Below are positions 49,024-58,648 of a stretch of 64,000 nt of DNA, piece after piece. The position numbers and the translations under genes are program-made. The DNA comes from Alkalibacterium subtropicum (GTDB taxonomy: Bacteria; Bacillota; Bacilli; Lactobacillales; Carnobacteriaceae_A): contig NZ_FOLT01000001.1 of the NCBI RefSeq assembly GCF_900112455.1, positions 186,001 through 250,000 of the forward strand, read 5' to 3'. Within the stretch, counting starts at the first letter, position 1; each line of letters begins with the position of its first letter. The notes beneath the pieces were generated by a model. The model saw nothing but the letters and a program-made list of their open reading frames with translations, searched no databases and had not been told where the DNA came from.

Positions 49024-50781
49024 ATGAAAAAAACAAAAATTGTTTGTACCATAGGTCCGGCTAGTGAATCATTAGATACACTAGTGAAATTAATCGAAGC
49101 AGGGATGAATGTTGCACGCTTGAACTTCTCTCACGGCGACCACGCAGAGCACTTGGCTCGCATTGAAAACATCCGTAAAGCTTCTGAAAAAACAGGAAAA
49201 ATGGTCGGGATCATGCTTGACACTAAAGGGCCTGAAATCAGAACCCACAATATGAAAGATGGTGCGATCACTTTAACCAAAGGAGATACGGTACGTATTT
49301 CCATGTCAGAAGTTGAAGGAACGAAAGAGAAATTCTCAGTCACTTATACAGATTTGATCAATGATGTAACCCCCGGTTCAAGCATCCTGCTTGACGATGG
49401 TCTGATCAACCTGCAGGTAACAGACCTTGAACACGATAAAGGTGAAATCGTGACTGTAGCTCAGAACACAGGTGTGCTGAAAAACAAAAAAGGTGTTAAC
49501 GTACCTGGTGTCTCAGTTAACTTGCCTGGTCTGACAGAAAAAGACCGCTCAGATATCCAATTTGGTTTGGATAACAACGTTGACTTTATTGCAGCTTCTT
49601 TCGTGAGACGTCCTTCAGACGTTCTGGAAATCACTGAGATCCTCGAAAAACAGGATAAGATGCATGTTCAAATCATTCCTAAAATCGAAAACCAGGAAGG
49701 TGTCGACAACCTTGAAGAAATCCTGGCGATTGCTGACGGTTTGATGGTCGCCCGTGGTGATTTAGGTGTGGAGATCCCGACCGAGGACGTGCCGATTGTT
49801 CAGAAACGTATGATTTCTTTATGTAACAATGCCGGCAAGCCCGTTATCACAGCTACTCAAATGCTTGATTCCATGCAGGTCAATCCTCGTCCGACAAGAG
49901 CTGAAGCATCAGACGTTGCCAATGCTATATTTGACGGAACAGACGCGATCATGCTTTCTGGTGAAACAGCAGCTGGGGACTACCCTGTTGAATCAGTACA
50001 GACAATGTACAACATTGCGATGCGTACTGAATCTTCATTGGTCAATCAGGATGCTTTTGCTCTTAAAGCTTATGACCAGAACGACATGACAGAAGCCATC
50101 GGACAAGCTGTAGGTCACACAGCTAAGAATCTGAATATTCATACGATCGTTGCTGCAACTGAATCAGGACATACTGCACGTATGATTTCTAAATTCAGAC
50201 CAAAGGCAGATATCCTGGCTGTGACATTCAGCGAAGAAACGGCAAGAGGTCTGGCTCTGCAATGGGGAGTACAGCCAACTGTATCAGAAAAACCTACATC
50301 CACGGATGATATGTTCAACTTGGCTACTCAAACAACAGTTGAAAAAGGCTTTGCTAAAGAAGGCGACCTGATCATCATTACTGCCGGCGTACCCGTTGGT
50401 GAACGCGGAACGACAAACGTTATGAAGATCCAGCTGATCGGCTCTAAATTGACAAGCGGACAAGGTGTCGGCTCTGAATCAGTTATCGGTAAAGCAATCG
50501 TGGCTGAAACAGCTGACGAAGCGATTGAGCGTGCGATCGAAGGCGGCATTTTAGTTGTGAAGAGCACAGATAAAGATTATCTTCCGGCAATCGAAAAATC
50601 TGCTGCAATCGTAGTAGAGCAGGGCGGATTGACATCACATGCAGCCGTGATCGGTATTGCTATGGGAATCCCTGTGATCGTTTCTGCTGAAAATGCAACA
50701 GAACTGATCGAACAAGATGAATTGATTACAGTAGATGCTCGTCGTGGTATTATCTACCGTGGCGCAACTACAGCAATCTGA
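49024..50781 (+). CDS. pyk: Pyruvate kinase with C-terminal PEP-utilizer-like domain
   Basis: A 585-residue glycolytic enzyme making ATP and pyruvate from phosphoenolpyruvate. The barrel has [21 protein letters not shown], the K-containing [11 protein letters not shown] and the GDLGVEIP and TATQMLDSM motifs. The extra C-terminal domain of about 110 residues, with [20 protein letters not shown] (a phosphohistidine-domain-like site), is the form found in Bacillus and relatives. The ATG follows AGGAG. A terminator follows the stop. Confidence 0.98.
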   Translation: MKKTKIVCTIGPASESLDTLVKLIEAGMNVARLNFSHGDHAEHLARIENIRKASEKTGKMVGIMLDTKGPEIRTHNMKDGAITLTKGDTVRISMSEVEGTKEKFSVTYTDLINDVTPGSSILLDDGLINLQVTDLEHDKGEIVTVAQNTGVLKNKKGVNVPGVSVNLPGLTEKDRSDIQFGLDNNVDFIAASFVRRPSDVLEITEILEKQDKMHVQIIPKIENQEGVDNLEEILAIADGLMVARGDLGVEIPTEDVPIVQKRMISLCNNAGKPVITATQMLDSMQVNPRPTRAEASDVANAIFDGTDAIMLSGETAAGDYPVESVQTMYNIAMRTESSLVNQDAFALKAYDQNDMTEAIGQAVGHTAKNLNIHTIVAATESGHTARMISKFRPKADILAVTFSEETARGLALQWGVQPTVSEKPTSTDDMFNLATQTTVEKGFAKEGDLIIITAGVPVGERGTTNVMKIQLIGSKLTSGQGVGSESVIGKAIVAETADEAIERAIEGGILVVKSTDKDYLPAIEKSAAIVVEQGGLTSHAAVIGIAMGIPVIVSAENATELIEQDELITVDARRGIIYRGATTAI

Positions 50782-50811
50782 TCCATCTATTAAACTAGAT
50801 AAATAAGTTAT

Positions 50812-50897
50812 AAATGAGACAATGGTTGATAGAATTCGTAGGATTGATGTTCTTGAGCATCTTCGAAATGACATTCAATCATTGTCTCATTTTTTTG
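50812..50897 (+). terminator. Terminator after pyk, large nested hairpin
   Basis: AAATGAGACAATG (50812-50824) pairs with CATTGTCTCATTT (50880-50892) and is followed by T residues. The 55-base interior holds a second imperfect stem (ATTGATGT near 50853 with ACATTCAAT near 50871). Confidence 0.85.
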
Positions 50898-50929
50898 TTA
50901 TACTTAAACACTTAAAAAAGGAGATAAAC

Positions 50930-51799
50930 ATGAATAAAGATCTGGCAACAGTCATAACAGCTATCGTTACAGATAAAAACGATAAAGAATCATTTGTACA
51001 AAAGAATGGCATCACCTATAAAGTTATATCAGGTGATGAGGTTTCCGTGGGGGATACATTAAAAGGATTTGTTTATGTCGACAAACAGGATCAGGCAGTC
51101 TTCACAACGGATCTTCCTGAAATCAATAAAGAAACTTTCGGCTGGGGAACAGTCGTAAAAGTGAATAGAAAACTGGGGGTCTTTGTAGATGTCGGCTGGC
51201 AGGACAAAGATGTCGTCGTGTCTATGGATGATCTGCCTGCTGAAGGCAGAATCTGGCCAAAAGAGGGAGACAAGCTTTACCTCTCGATAAAAGTGGATGA
51301 CAAGAATCGTATCTGGGGAGATCTGGCGGACGAAGAAAAATTCTTCGAAGATTATGTAGAGGGCACCAAACAGATGCATAACCAGGATGTCACAGGTATC
51401 GTTTTTCATCTTAAAAAAAGCGGCACGTATGTCCTTACAGAAGATAAACACATTCTGTTCGTGCACCCAAGTGAACGCGACGAAGAACCAAGGCTTGGGC
51501 AAACCGTATCAGGCCGGATCATCGGGCTAAGAGAAGATGGAGTCTTATACGCTTCGATGCACCCTAGAGCACATGAAGTCATTGAAGAGGACGCACTTAT
51601 GCTGCTTGAGATGCTTAAACGCTCTGAGGATGGTCGTATTCCTTTCCATAACAAAACGGAACCTGAGCTCATAAAAAAACAGTTTGGTATCAGCAAGGGG
51701 CAGTTTAAACGTGCCGTCGGCAGACTAATGAAAAAAGGATTGGTTTCTCAGGATGAAGAAGGAACAAAATTGATCAAGGATCCCGAAGACGAACAATAA
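50930..51799 (+). CDS. cvfB: S1 RNA-binding family protein CvfB (YitL)
   Basis: A 289-residue protein with tandem S1-like domains (for example GTVVKVNRKLGVFVDVGWQDKDVVVS and SGRIIGLREDGVLYASMHP) and a C-terminal winged-helix domain (KKQFGISKGQFKRAVGRLMKKGLV). CvfB homologues bind RNA and affect virulence-gene expression in Staphylococcus; the exact role is open. The frame is open back to 50822 through the pyk terminator, but ATG 50930 with AAAAGGAG upstream is clearly the start. Confidence 0.92.
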   Translation: MNKDLATVITAIVTDKNDKESFVQKNGITYKVISGDEVSVGDTLKGFVYVDKQDQAVFTTDLPEINKETFGWGTVVKVNRKLGVFVDVGWQDKDVVVSMDDLPAEGRIWPKEGDKLYLSIKVDDKNRIWGDLADEEKFFEDYVEGTKQMHNQDVTGIVFHLKKSGTYVLTEDKHILFVHPSERDEEPRLGQTVSGRIIGLREDGVLYASMHPRAHEVIEEDALMLLEMLKRSEDGRIPFHNKTEPELIKKQFGISKGQFKRAVGRLMKKGLVSQDEEGTKLIKDPEDEQ

Positions 51800-51804
51800 T
51801 TAGG

Positions 51805-51833
51805 TTGAGACTTTGGCGAGATTCTTTTATACT
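51805..51833 (+). promoter_or_regulatory. Promoter of fur
   Basis: TTGAGA (51805-51810), 17-base spacer, TATACT (51828-51833). It overlaps the left arm of the long palindrome described next. Confidence 0.65.
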
Positions 51834-51865
51834 TATTCTAATGAGGAATAGAGATAAAAGAATCT
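51819..51865 (+). repeat. 47-bp symmetrical palindrome over the fur -10 and start region
   Basis: AGATTCTTTTAT (51819-51830) is a perfect inverted repeat of ATAAAAGAATCT (51854-51865). Inside, TATTC (51834-51838) matches GAATA (51846-51850). The two arms and the three-base spacers are centred exactly on 51842. It could be an operator or an RNA hairpin ending the cvfB transcript, though there is no T run. Confidence 0.75.
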
Positions 51866-51899
51866 AGATAAGAATCAATTTAATCTAAGGGAGTTCAGC

Positions 51900-52358
51900 A
51901 TGAAAAAATTAGACTCTTCATTTAAAGTAATAAAAAAGAAATTGCATGAGGCAGGGTTCAAACTGACACCTCAAAGAGAGTTGACTGTTGAGGTGCTGCT
52001 TGAAAAGGAAAAAGATCACCTGAGTGCCGAAGAAGTGTACCTCTTGGTGAAGGCAAAAAATACCGGAATCGGTCTTGCTACTGTTTACCGCACGCTTGAG
52101 ATCCTGACAGAACTCCAGATCATCAATAAGCTGACTTTTCAGGATGGGATCGCTCGCTATGATCTCAACATGAATGAGGACAAACATCAGCACCATCACT
52201 TATTGTGTCTGAAGTGCGGGAAGATAGAAGAAGTGAAAAATGATATGCTCCTGGAAATAGAGATGGAAATCGAGAAGGAATACCATTTTATAGTAAAAGA
52301 TCACCGGCTTACGTTTCATGGCATATGCAATGAGTGTGCCAGTAATCAATTAAATTAA
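51900..52358 (+). CDS. fur: Fur family metal-responsive transcriptional regulator
   Basis: A 152-residue repressor with an N-terminal winged helix (FKLTPQRELTVEVLLE, GLATVYRTLEIL) and a C-terminal metal and dimer domain with DKHQHHHLLCLKCG and a second GICNEC. Two CxxC pairs form the structural zinc site. Its position directly before xerD and deoB matches Bacillus fur, favouring iron-type Fur over PerR or Zur, but the metal is not proven by sequence. The ATG follows GGGAG. Confidence 0.9.
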   Translation: MKKLDSSFKVIKKKLHEAGFKLTPQRELTVEVLLEKEKDHLSAEEVYLLVKAKNTGIGLATVYRTLEILTELQIINKLTFQDGIARYDLNMNEDKHQHHHLLCLKCGKIEEVKNDMLLEIEMEIEKEYHFIVKDHRLTFHGICNECASNQLN

Positions 52359-52371
52359 TGAGGCTGATCGT

Positions 52372-53271
52372 ATGATAAATCGCGAACCGTTCGATGACTA
52401 CCTCGTGTTTCTGAAAATCGAAAAGGGCTTATCCGTTAATACCGTCAGCAGTTATCGAAGAGATATCGAACAGTACATCAGTTATCTCGATGGTAATGAA
52501 ATTCAGTCGTGGAAGGAGATAGACCGCTATCTCCTTCTCGCTTTTTTCAGTGACCAGAAGAAAATGCTTAAAGCAGATAATACGATCATCCGAATGTTTT
52601 CAAGTATCAGAAAATTTCATCAGTACTTAAAGCAGGAAGGCTATACGCAGGAAGATCCGATGCTGTACGTAAAGACACCAAAGAAAGCAGACGCCTTACC
52701 TAAAATCGTATCCATGCAGCAGATCGATCAGCTGCTCCAGGCCCCGGATACTACTAAACCATTGGGGATAAGGGATCGGGCGATACTTGAAGTGATGTAT
52801 GCGACGGGCCTGCGGATAACCGAATTGATCGAATTGACGACCAACGACATACACCTGTCAATGAAGCTCATTCAAATCGTCGGTAAAGGAAACAAGGAAC
52901 GGCTTATCCCCATCGGTGACATGGGCTGCAAGTGGCTGGACTATTACATGACCACGAGCAGACCGAAACTGCTTGAAAAAGCGAAGCAGGAGACTGCTGT
53001 CATTTTTTTGAATTCTCGTGGAAGCCCTTTAAGCAGGCAGGGTGTCTGGAAAAACATTAAAAAACTTGCACTGAAAGCCGGGCTCAAGAAATCGATCACT
53101 CCACATACACTGAGACATTCATTTGCGACACATTTACTTGAGAATGGGGCGGATTTGAGAGTAGTGCAGGAACTCTTAGGTCATGCCAACGTTTCGACGA
53201 CTCAGATCTACACACACATAACGAAGCACAGACTTAAAGATGTCTACACGACCTATCATCCACGGGCATAG
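52372..53271 (+). CDS. xerD: Site-specific tyrosine recombinase XerD
   Basis: A 299-residue recombinase resolving chromosome dimers at dif with XerC/CodV. The N-terminal core-binding SAM-like domain (about 1-90) is followed by the catalytic domain with R148 (GLRITEL), H245 and R248 (HTLRHSF), H271 (LLGHANV) and the nucleophile Y280 (TQIYTH). The full set of catalytic residues is present. It starts 13 bases after fur. Position and length favour XerD over an integron or phage integrase. Confidence 0.94.
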   Translation: MINREPFDDYLVFLKIEKGLSVNTVSSYRRDIEQYISYLDGNEIQSWKEIDRYLLLAFFSDQKKMLKADNTIIRMFSSIRKFHQYLKQEGYTQEDPMLYVKTPKKADALPKIVSMQQIDQLLQAPDTTKPLGIRDRAILEVMYATGLRITELIELTTNDIHLSMKLIQIVGKGNKERLIPIGDMGCKWLDYYMTTSRPKLLEKAKQETAVIFLNSRGSPLSRQGVWKNIKKLALKAGLKKSITPHTLRHSFATHLLENGADLRVVQELLGHANVSTTQIYTHITKHRLKDVYTTYHPRA

Positions 53272-53394
53272 GCATGATAATGAGTGTAATCTAAAAATAT
53301 TATCATAAAAGCGCTAAACACCGCGTCATTCTTGCATTCTTAGGAAGAAACATATATTCTGAAAGTATGAGAAAATAAAAGGAGGAAGTTTTTT

Positions 53395-54564
53395 ATGAAT
53401 TTTGATCGTGTTCATTTGATCGTTTTAGATTCAGTAGGTATCGGTGAAGCTCCCGATGCTAAAGAGTTCGATGATGAAGGTGCCCATACTCTCGGCCATA
53501 TCGCGGAAGAGGCAGGTTTGAACGTGCCGCACATGCAGTCCTTAGGTTTAGGTAACATCGCACCTTTAAAAGGGATCGACCCGGTCGATTCTACTAAAGG
53601 CTACTACACAAAACTGGAAGAAAAATCTGTTGGAAAAGATACCATGACAGGCCACTGGGAATTAATGGGTCTGCATATCAAAACCCCATTCAGAGTCTTT
53701 CCTGACGGTTTTCCGGATGACTTGATCAAGCAGATCGAAGAACATACGGGAAGAAAGGTCGTCGGCAACAAGCCTGCATCTGGTACGAAGATCATAGAGG
53801 AACTCGGTGAACACCAGATGGAAACCGGAGACCTGATCGTTTATACGTCTGCCGACCCTGTGCTGCAGATCGCCGCTCACGAAGATGTGATTCCTCTGGA
53901 AGAGCTGTATGAAATCTGTGAATATGTCAGAGACATCACCAAAGATGAACCTTACATGATCGGTCGTATCATTGCCCGTCCATACGTGGGCGAACCTGGA
54001 GATTTCACGCGTACTAGCAACCGTCACGACTATGCATTAAGTCCTTTCGGCGATACAGTGCTGGATTTCCTGAAAGAAGATGGCAAAGATGTCATCGCGG
54101 TCGGTAAAATCAATGATATCTTTAATGGTAAAGGCATCACTGAATCCGTTCGGACCAAATCCAACATGGATGGTGTAGATCAGCTGCTGAAGGTCATGAA
54201 GAAAGATTTCAATGGCGTGAGCTTCACTAACCTCGTTGATTTTGATGCATTATACGGACATCGCAGAAATGTTGAGGGCTATAGAGATGCATTGGAAGCT
54301 TTCGACTCCCGCTTACCGGAACTTTATGATGCACTGGAAGAAAATGATCTGCTGATCATTACAGCTGACCACGGAAATGACCCGACAGCTACCGGGACGG
54401 ATCATACGAGAGAATATGTTCCTGTTATGATCTATTCTCCAAAATTTGAAAAGGGAGAAGAATTGCCTCAAGGCCTGTTTGCAGATATCAGTGCAACGAT
54501 TGCTGAAAACTTCAATGTCAAGGATACCGGTTTCGGCGACAGCTTCCTGGGCAAATTAAAATAG
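53395..54564 (+). CDS. deoB: Phosphopentomutase
   Basis: A 389-residue alkaline-phosphatase-superfamily enzyme converting (deoxy)ribose-1-phosphate to the 5-phosphate. The sequence starts [17 protein letters not shown], with the phosphorylated threonine in [10 protein letters not shown] and the late [23 protein letters not shown] metal site. The ATG follows AAAGGAGGAAG. It shares a likely transcript with punA, 22 bases downstream, for nucleoside salvage. Confidence 0.97.
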   Translation: MNFDRVHLIVLDSVGIGEAPDAKEFDDEGAHTLGHIAEEAGLNVPHMQSLGLGNIAPLKGIDPVDSTKGYYTKLEEKSVGKDTMTGHWELMGLHIKTPFRVFPDGFPDDLIKQIEEHTGRKVVGNKPASGTKIIEELGEHQMETGDLIVYTSADPVLQIAAHEDVIPLEELYEICEYVRDITKDEPYMIGRIIARPYVGEPGDFTRTSNRHDYALSPFGDTVLDFLKEDGKDVIAVGKINDIFNGKGITESVRTKSNMDGVDQLLKVMKKDFNGVSFTNLVDFDALYGHRRNVEGYRDALEAFDSRLPELYDALEENDLLIITADHGNDPTATGTDHTREYVPVMIYSPKFEKGEELPQGLFADISATIAENFNVKDTGFGDSFLGKLK

Positions 54565-54586
54565 ACTGTTAAAAGGAGAAAAATGA

Positions 54587-55408
54587 ATGACTGAAAAATA
54601 TACTGAAGCAATTGAAAAAGCATCTTCATTCCTGAAATCCAAAGGGGTTGAAAAACCTGAAGTAGGACTGATCTTGGGTTCAGGTCTCGGAGAACTGGCA
54701 AACGAAGCGGAAAATGCTGTCGTTGTTCCTTATGAAGATATTCCTGAATTCCCTGTTTCCACTGTTGAAGGTCACGCCGGCCAGCTGGTTTACGGCGACC
54801 TCGGAGGGAAAAAAGTTCTGGCTATGCAAGGGCGTTTTCACTACTACGAAGGTTACTCCATGCAGGAAGTCACGTTCCCGGTCAGAGTAATGAAGGCTCT
54901 TGGAGTTGGCTCACTGGTCGTTACCAATGCTGCCGGCGGAGTAAACGAGGATTTTACCCCAGGCGACTTGATGATCATTACCGATCATATCAATATGATC
55001 GGTGTGAATCCGCTGCACGGACCAAACGAAAACGAACTGGGACCGAGATTTACGGACATGAGCAGTGCCTACAATAAAGAATATCAGCGTCTTATTGAAG
55101 AGGCTGCTTCTGAACAGGATATCAACGTTCAAAAAGGTGTGTACATGGGCTTGTCAGGTCCGACATATGAAACACCCGCTGAAGTCCGCATGGTGCGTAC
55201 CCTCGGCGGAGATGCTGTCGGGATGTCCACTGTCCCTGAAGTGATCGTCGCTAATCATGCCGGCCTTAAAGTTGCAGGTATTTCCTGCATCACCAACTAT
55301 GCGGCAGGCATGCAGGAAAACTTGAATCACGACGAAGTGGTAGAAGTTACGACACGCGTAAGAGAAACATTCAAATCATTAGTAAAATCAGTGATTTCGA
55401 AACTTTAG
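54587..55408 (+). CDS. punA: Purine nucleoside phosphorylase
   Basis: A 273-residue trimeric-type phosphorylase splitting purine nucleosides into base and ribose-1-phosphate. Landmarks are LILGSGLGELA (phosphate loop), GRFHYYEGYSM, VVTNAAGGVNEDF, and GLSGPTYETPAEVRM followed by VGMSTVPEVIVANHAG. Product ribose-1-phosphate goes to DeoB upstream. The ATG follows AAAAGGAG. Confidence 0.96.
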   Translation: MTEKYTEAIEKASSFLKSKGVEKPEVGLILGSGLGELANEAENAVVVPYEDIPEFPVSTVEGHAGQLVYGDLGGKKVLAMQGRFHYYEGYSMQEVTFPVRVMKALGVGSLVVTNAAGGVNEDFTPGDLMIITDHINMIGVNPLHGPNENELGPRFTDMSSAYNKEYQRLIEEAASEQDINVQKGVYMGLSGPTYETPAEVRMVRTLGGDAVGMSTVPEVIVANHAGLKVAGISCITNYAAGMQENLNHDEVVEVTTRVRETFKSLVKSVISKL

Positions 55409-55432
55409 TACAGCTTGAGTTAAGAATATCGG

Positions 55433-55470
55433 GAGAAAGGGCGAAAGTTTAGAAGCTTTCGCTCTTTCTC
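55433..55470 (+). terminator. Terminator-like hairpin after punA
   Basis: GAGAAAGGGCGAAAG (55433-55447) pairs with CTTTCGCTCTTTCTC (55456-55470) with one G-T pair. The T run after it is poor, so termination is less sure than at the other sites. Confidence 0.6.
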
Positions 55471-55491
55471 TGTCTGCATATCAGTATCTGT

Positions 55492-55520
55492 TTGATTTTT
55501 GAGAGATAAGTAGGTATGAT
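55492..55520 (+). promoter_or_regulatory. Candidate promoter of lysA
   Basis: TTGATT (55492-55497), 17-base spacer, TATGAT (55515-55520). Confidence 0.6.
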
Positions 55521-55567
55521 TATCATGAATGATTTTCTTTCGTTGTACACAACTAATTTAAAAAGAA

Positions 55568-56914
55568 ATGTGGGAAATGATGAATAAACAGACATACAAT
55601 AAACGATTGATGAGCAATATGAGTGTTAATGGTCAGAATCATTTAGTCATTGATGGTGTGGATACAGTGGATATCGTCAATAAATACGGTACGCCTGTCA
55701 ATGTTTATGATATCTCTTTGATCAAGCAGAAAATCAGTGCATTTAAAGAAGCCTTTAAAAACTATGAAAATAAAACACAGGTCGCTTACGCAAGTAAAGC
55801 GTTCTCTTCACTCGCACTTTATGAAATGCTGGCTAAGGAGGATGTCTCTCTTGATGTAGTATCCGGAGGCGAACTCTTTCTGGCTCTAAAAGCCGGATTT
55901 CCAAAGGAACGCATTCATTTCCATGGAAACAATAAATCCTATGAAGAACTGGAAGCTGCTATTTCCGAGCAAATCGGCTGCATAGTGATCGATAATTTCT
56001 ACGAGATCGGTATGATTAAAGAGCTTACAGACAAATGCGATACAAAAGTGGATGTTCTGATTCGTGTGACTCCCGGGGTCGAGGCCCACACGCATGAATA
56101 TATCACGACAGGACAGGCAGATTCCAAGTTCGGTTTTGATTTGACTTCAGGTCAGGTCGAAACAGCTATCAAGCAGATCAAGTCCATTGAACGAATCAAT
56201 ATGATCGGTCTCCATGCCCATATCGGCTCTCAGATCTTTGAAGTCGATGGGTATCAGGTAGTTATTGAAAAGCTGATAAGCAAGGCTAAAGAATGGAAAA
56301 ATGCCTATAACTTCGATTTAGACGTCCTCAATGTAGGTGGAGGATTCGGGATACGCTATACGGATGAAGATGCTCCCCTTCCGCTGGAGGAGTATGCAAA
56401 GGCTATTATGAGTGCTGTCAGAAAGCATGCTGAATTAAACGATATGGAACTGCCGGAGATCTGGATCGAACCGGGAAGAAGTATCGTCGGCGAAGCAGGT
56501 ACGAGCCTGTACACCATTGGAACGCAAAAAACGATCCCTTCGATCAGAAAATATGTTTCTGTGGATGGAGGAATGGCAGATAATATCAGACCAGCCTTAT
56601 ATCAGGCTGAGTATACAGGCGTATTGGCAAACAGAGTCAACGAAGAGGAAGAGGAAAAAGTCTCCATTGCCGGTAAAGCTTGTGAAAGTGGGGATATGCT
56701 GATCTGGGATATCACCTTGCCTCAACCGGATCAGAATGATATCTTGGCTGTTTTCAGTACAGGTGCCTATGGCTATTCAATGGCCAGCAACTACAATCGC
56801 CTGCCTAGACCAGCGGTGGTATTTGTAGAAAACGGGAAAGACTTTTTAGCGATTCGGAGAGAAACAGTTCAGGATTACCTGAAACTGGAAAACAGTATTG
56901 AAAACTGGAAGTAA
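55568..56914 (+). CDS. lysA: Diaminopimelate decarboxylase
   Basis: A PLP enzyme of up to 448 residues making lysine from meso-diaminopimelate. The PLP lysine is K77 in YASKAFSS; HAHIGSQIFE, GGGFGIRY, EPGRSIVGEAG and the substrate cysteine in GKACESGD follow. Several ATGs (55568, 55577, 55580) compete and none has a strong ribosome site; the first is given. Before the conserved GTPVNVYD motif there are about 40 residues. It appears to lead a unit with ribT and the scp genes. Confidence 0.94.
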   Translation: MWEMMNKQTYNKRLMSNMSVNGQNHLVIDGVDTVDIVNKYGTPVNVYDISLIKQKISAFKEAFKNYENKTQVAYASKAFSSLALYEMLAKEDVSLDVVSGGELFLALKAGFPKERIHFHGNNKSYEELEAAISEQIGCIVIDNFYEIGMIKELTDKCDTKVDVLIRVTPGVEAHTHEYITTGQADSKFGFDLTSGQVETAIKQIKSIERINMIGLHAHIGSQIFEVDGYQVVIEKLISKAKEWKNAYNFDLDVLNVGGGFGIRYTDEDAPLPLEEYAKAIMSAVRKHAELNDMELPEIWIEPGRSIVGEAGTSLYTIGTQKTIPSIRKYVSVDGGMADNIRPALYQAEYTGVLANRVNEEEEEKVSIAGKACESGDMLIWDITLPQPDQNDILAVFSTGAYGYSMASNYNRLPRPAVVFVENGKDFLAIRRETVQDYLKLENSIENWK

Positions 56915-56929
56915 AATAGGAGGGCTCTT

Positions 56930-57295
56930 ATGCTCATCAGATATAAAGCTGATTATCAGAAAATAACGATGGGATTACTGTCCTACGTTCCTGATTTAAA
57001 AGAGACAGCTCGTTTGACAAAAGAAATGGAATGGTATAATCAGGAAGACAACAGACAGCTTTTTTTATGGAAAAGTGAAGAAACTGGTGATTTAGCCGGT
57101 GTTATTGGTATAGAAGAGGATGAAGAAATCGTTCTCTTGAGACATATTGCGGTAAACCCTTCCTATCGTGAAGAAGGGATGGCGTACCGGATGCTGACGG
57201 CACTGTCAAAAATGTATGCTTCGAAACGGGTTGTGGGTACGCTTGAAACAGCCTCTATCGTTACGAAGTGGCAAAAAGGAACAGATCGTCAATAA
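56930..57295 (+). CDS. ribT: GNAT family N-acetyltransferase, RibT type
   Basis: A 121-residue acetyltransferase-fold protein. The N-terminus MLIRYKADYQKITMGLLSYVPD and the RQLFLWK segment match RibT of the Bacillus riboflavin operon. The acetyl-CoA loop is RHIAVNPSYREEGMAYRM. The function of RibT is not settled. Here it sits outside any rib operon, between lysA and scpA, but ribU lies 5 kb downstream. The ATG follows AGGAGGG. Confidence 0.85.
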   Translation: MLIRYKADYQKITMGLLSYVPDLKETARLTKEMEWYNQEDNRQLFLWKSEETGDLAGVIGIEEDEEIVLLRHIAVNPSYREEGMAYRMLTALSKMYASKRVVGTLETASIVTKWQKGTDRQ

Positions 57296-57316
57296 ACCAA
57301 CAAAGTAGGAATCCGA

Positions 57317-58090
57317 ATGAGCGAAAAATGGAAAGTAAACTTGGATATTTTTGAAGGTCCACTTGATTTGCTGCTTCATTTGATCAATAAACTGGAGATA
57401 GATATTTACGATATTCCCATTAAAGAAATAACAGAGCAGTATTTAAACTACATTCATGCCATGCAGATGCTCCGGCTGGATGTCGCAGGGGAATATCTTG
57501 TCATGGCGGCGACCCTGATGTCGATAAAGAGTCAGCTGCTGCTTCCAAGAAACGAATCGTGGGAAGATCAAGGCGAAGAGTATGCAGTTGAAGAAGACTC
57601 CATTGAAAATCTTCAGCAGAAACTTCTCGAATATCGCAAGATAAAATACGCATCGACGAAACTAAATGAGAACAGGAAAAATAGAGAACAGCACTATTCA
57701 AAACCTCACGAAGATTTGACACATTTTCAGCAGTTTATACCTATGCAAGCGGGAGAACTTGAGCTGAGAGATCTGATCGGAGCTTTTGGTGAAATGTGCA
57801 GAAGAAAAGAATGGCTCGAACCGGCTCCCAGTACCATCGATCTCGAAGAAGTCACCGTGGACGAGAAAATCGAATGGCTGGACAAACGTATGTTGAAGAG
57901 CAGCCAGGCCATTCCTTTCAGACTGCTGTTCACCAGACCGACTAAAAGAGAGTATGTCGTGACCTTTCTGGCCCTGCTGGAGATGATGAAAGACAATCGG
58001 ATCATTATTAAGCAGTCTGAAAGCTTTGGTGAGATCTATTTATCTCGTGTACAGCAGGAAAAGAAAGGACTGAATGAGCAGGATGAATGA
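57317..58090 (+). CDS. scpA: Segregation and condensation protein A
   Basis: A 257-residue kleisin that bridges the Smc dimer in chromosome condensation. It begins WKVNLDIFEGPLDLLLHLINKLEIDIYDIPI, the family hallmark, contains YLVMAATLMSIKSQLLLP, and has a C-terminal winged helix (VVTFLALLEMMKDNRIIIKQ). It overlaps scpB by 17 bases, as in most Firmicutes. Confidence 0.97.
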   Translation: MSEKWKVNLDIFEGPLDLLLHLINKLEIDIYDIPIKEITEQYLNYIHAMQMLRLDVAGEYLVMAATLMSIKSQLLLPRNESWEDQGEEYAVEEDSIENLQQKLLEYRKIKYASTKLNENRKNREQHYSKPHEDLTHFQQFIPMQAGELELRDLIGAFGEMCRRKEWLEPAPSTIDLEEVTVDEKIEWLDKRMLKSSQAIPFRLLFTRPTKREYVVTFLALLEMMKDNRIIIKQSESFGEIYLSRVQQEKKGLNEQDE

Positions 58091-58637
58091 GATTGCTACA
58101 TATGAGGCTTTATTATTTGTAGCCGGTGAAGAGGGGATGAGCCTGAAGGATCTGGCTCAGTTGACTAAATCGACTCCTGAGCACGTCAGGTTCTGCCTTG
58201 ACCAGTTATCTGAACGATATATGAAAGATGAGAACAGTGGTCTGAAACTGATCGAAACAGCAGAAACTTATCGGCTGGTCACCAAAAAGGAAATGTCAGG
58301 CGTCATTGAACTGTATGCGCAGTCCCCGTTGACGAAGAAATTAAGCAAGGCTTCTGTTGAAACATTGGCAGTCATAGCTTATAAGCAGCCGATCACCCGT
58401 ATGGAGATCGAAGATATCAGAGGCGTGCAATTATCTTCCAGCCTGCAGAAACTGAAATTAAGAAATCTGATTCATGAAGTAGGACGGGTGGAAGCACCAG
58501 GACGTCCGGTACTCTATGGTACGACCGACTATTTTTTGGATTATTTTGGATTGAATGATTTAACAGAATTGCCGGAACTTGAAGTCGAGGAAAAAATGGA
58601 AAACCAGCGTTTATTTGAGGAAGAATTAGAATTTTAA
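58074..58637 (+). CDS. scpB: Segregation and condensation protein B
   Basis: A 187-residue partner of ScpA with two winged-helix domains: EALLFVAGEEGMSLKDLAQL at the start and LSKASVETLAVIAYKQPITRMEIEDIRGVQ in the second. It starts within the end of scpA (translational coupling). Confidence 0.96.
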   Translation: MSRMNEIATYEALLFVAGEEGMSLKDLAQLTKSTPEHVRFCLDQLSERYMKDENSGLKLIETAETYRLVTKKEMSGVIELYAQSPLTKKLSKASVETLAVIAYKQPITRMEIEDIRGVQLSSSLQKLKLRNLIHEVGRVEAPGRPVLYGTTDYFLDYFGLNDLTELPELEVEEKMENQRLFEEELEF

Positions 58638-58648
58638 AGGAGATTATT

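Noticed and set aside
50822-50929. Upstream extension of cvfB
   Set aside because: It runs through the pyk terminator hairpin. ATG 50930 has AAAAGGAG at proper spacing.
52372-53271. Phage or mobile-element integrase
   Set aside because: It sits between fur and deoB in conserved chromosomal order, with XerD length and residues and no att-like repeats around.
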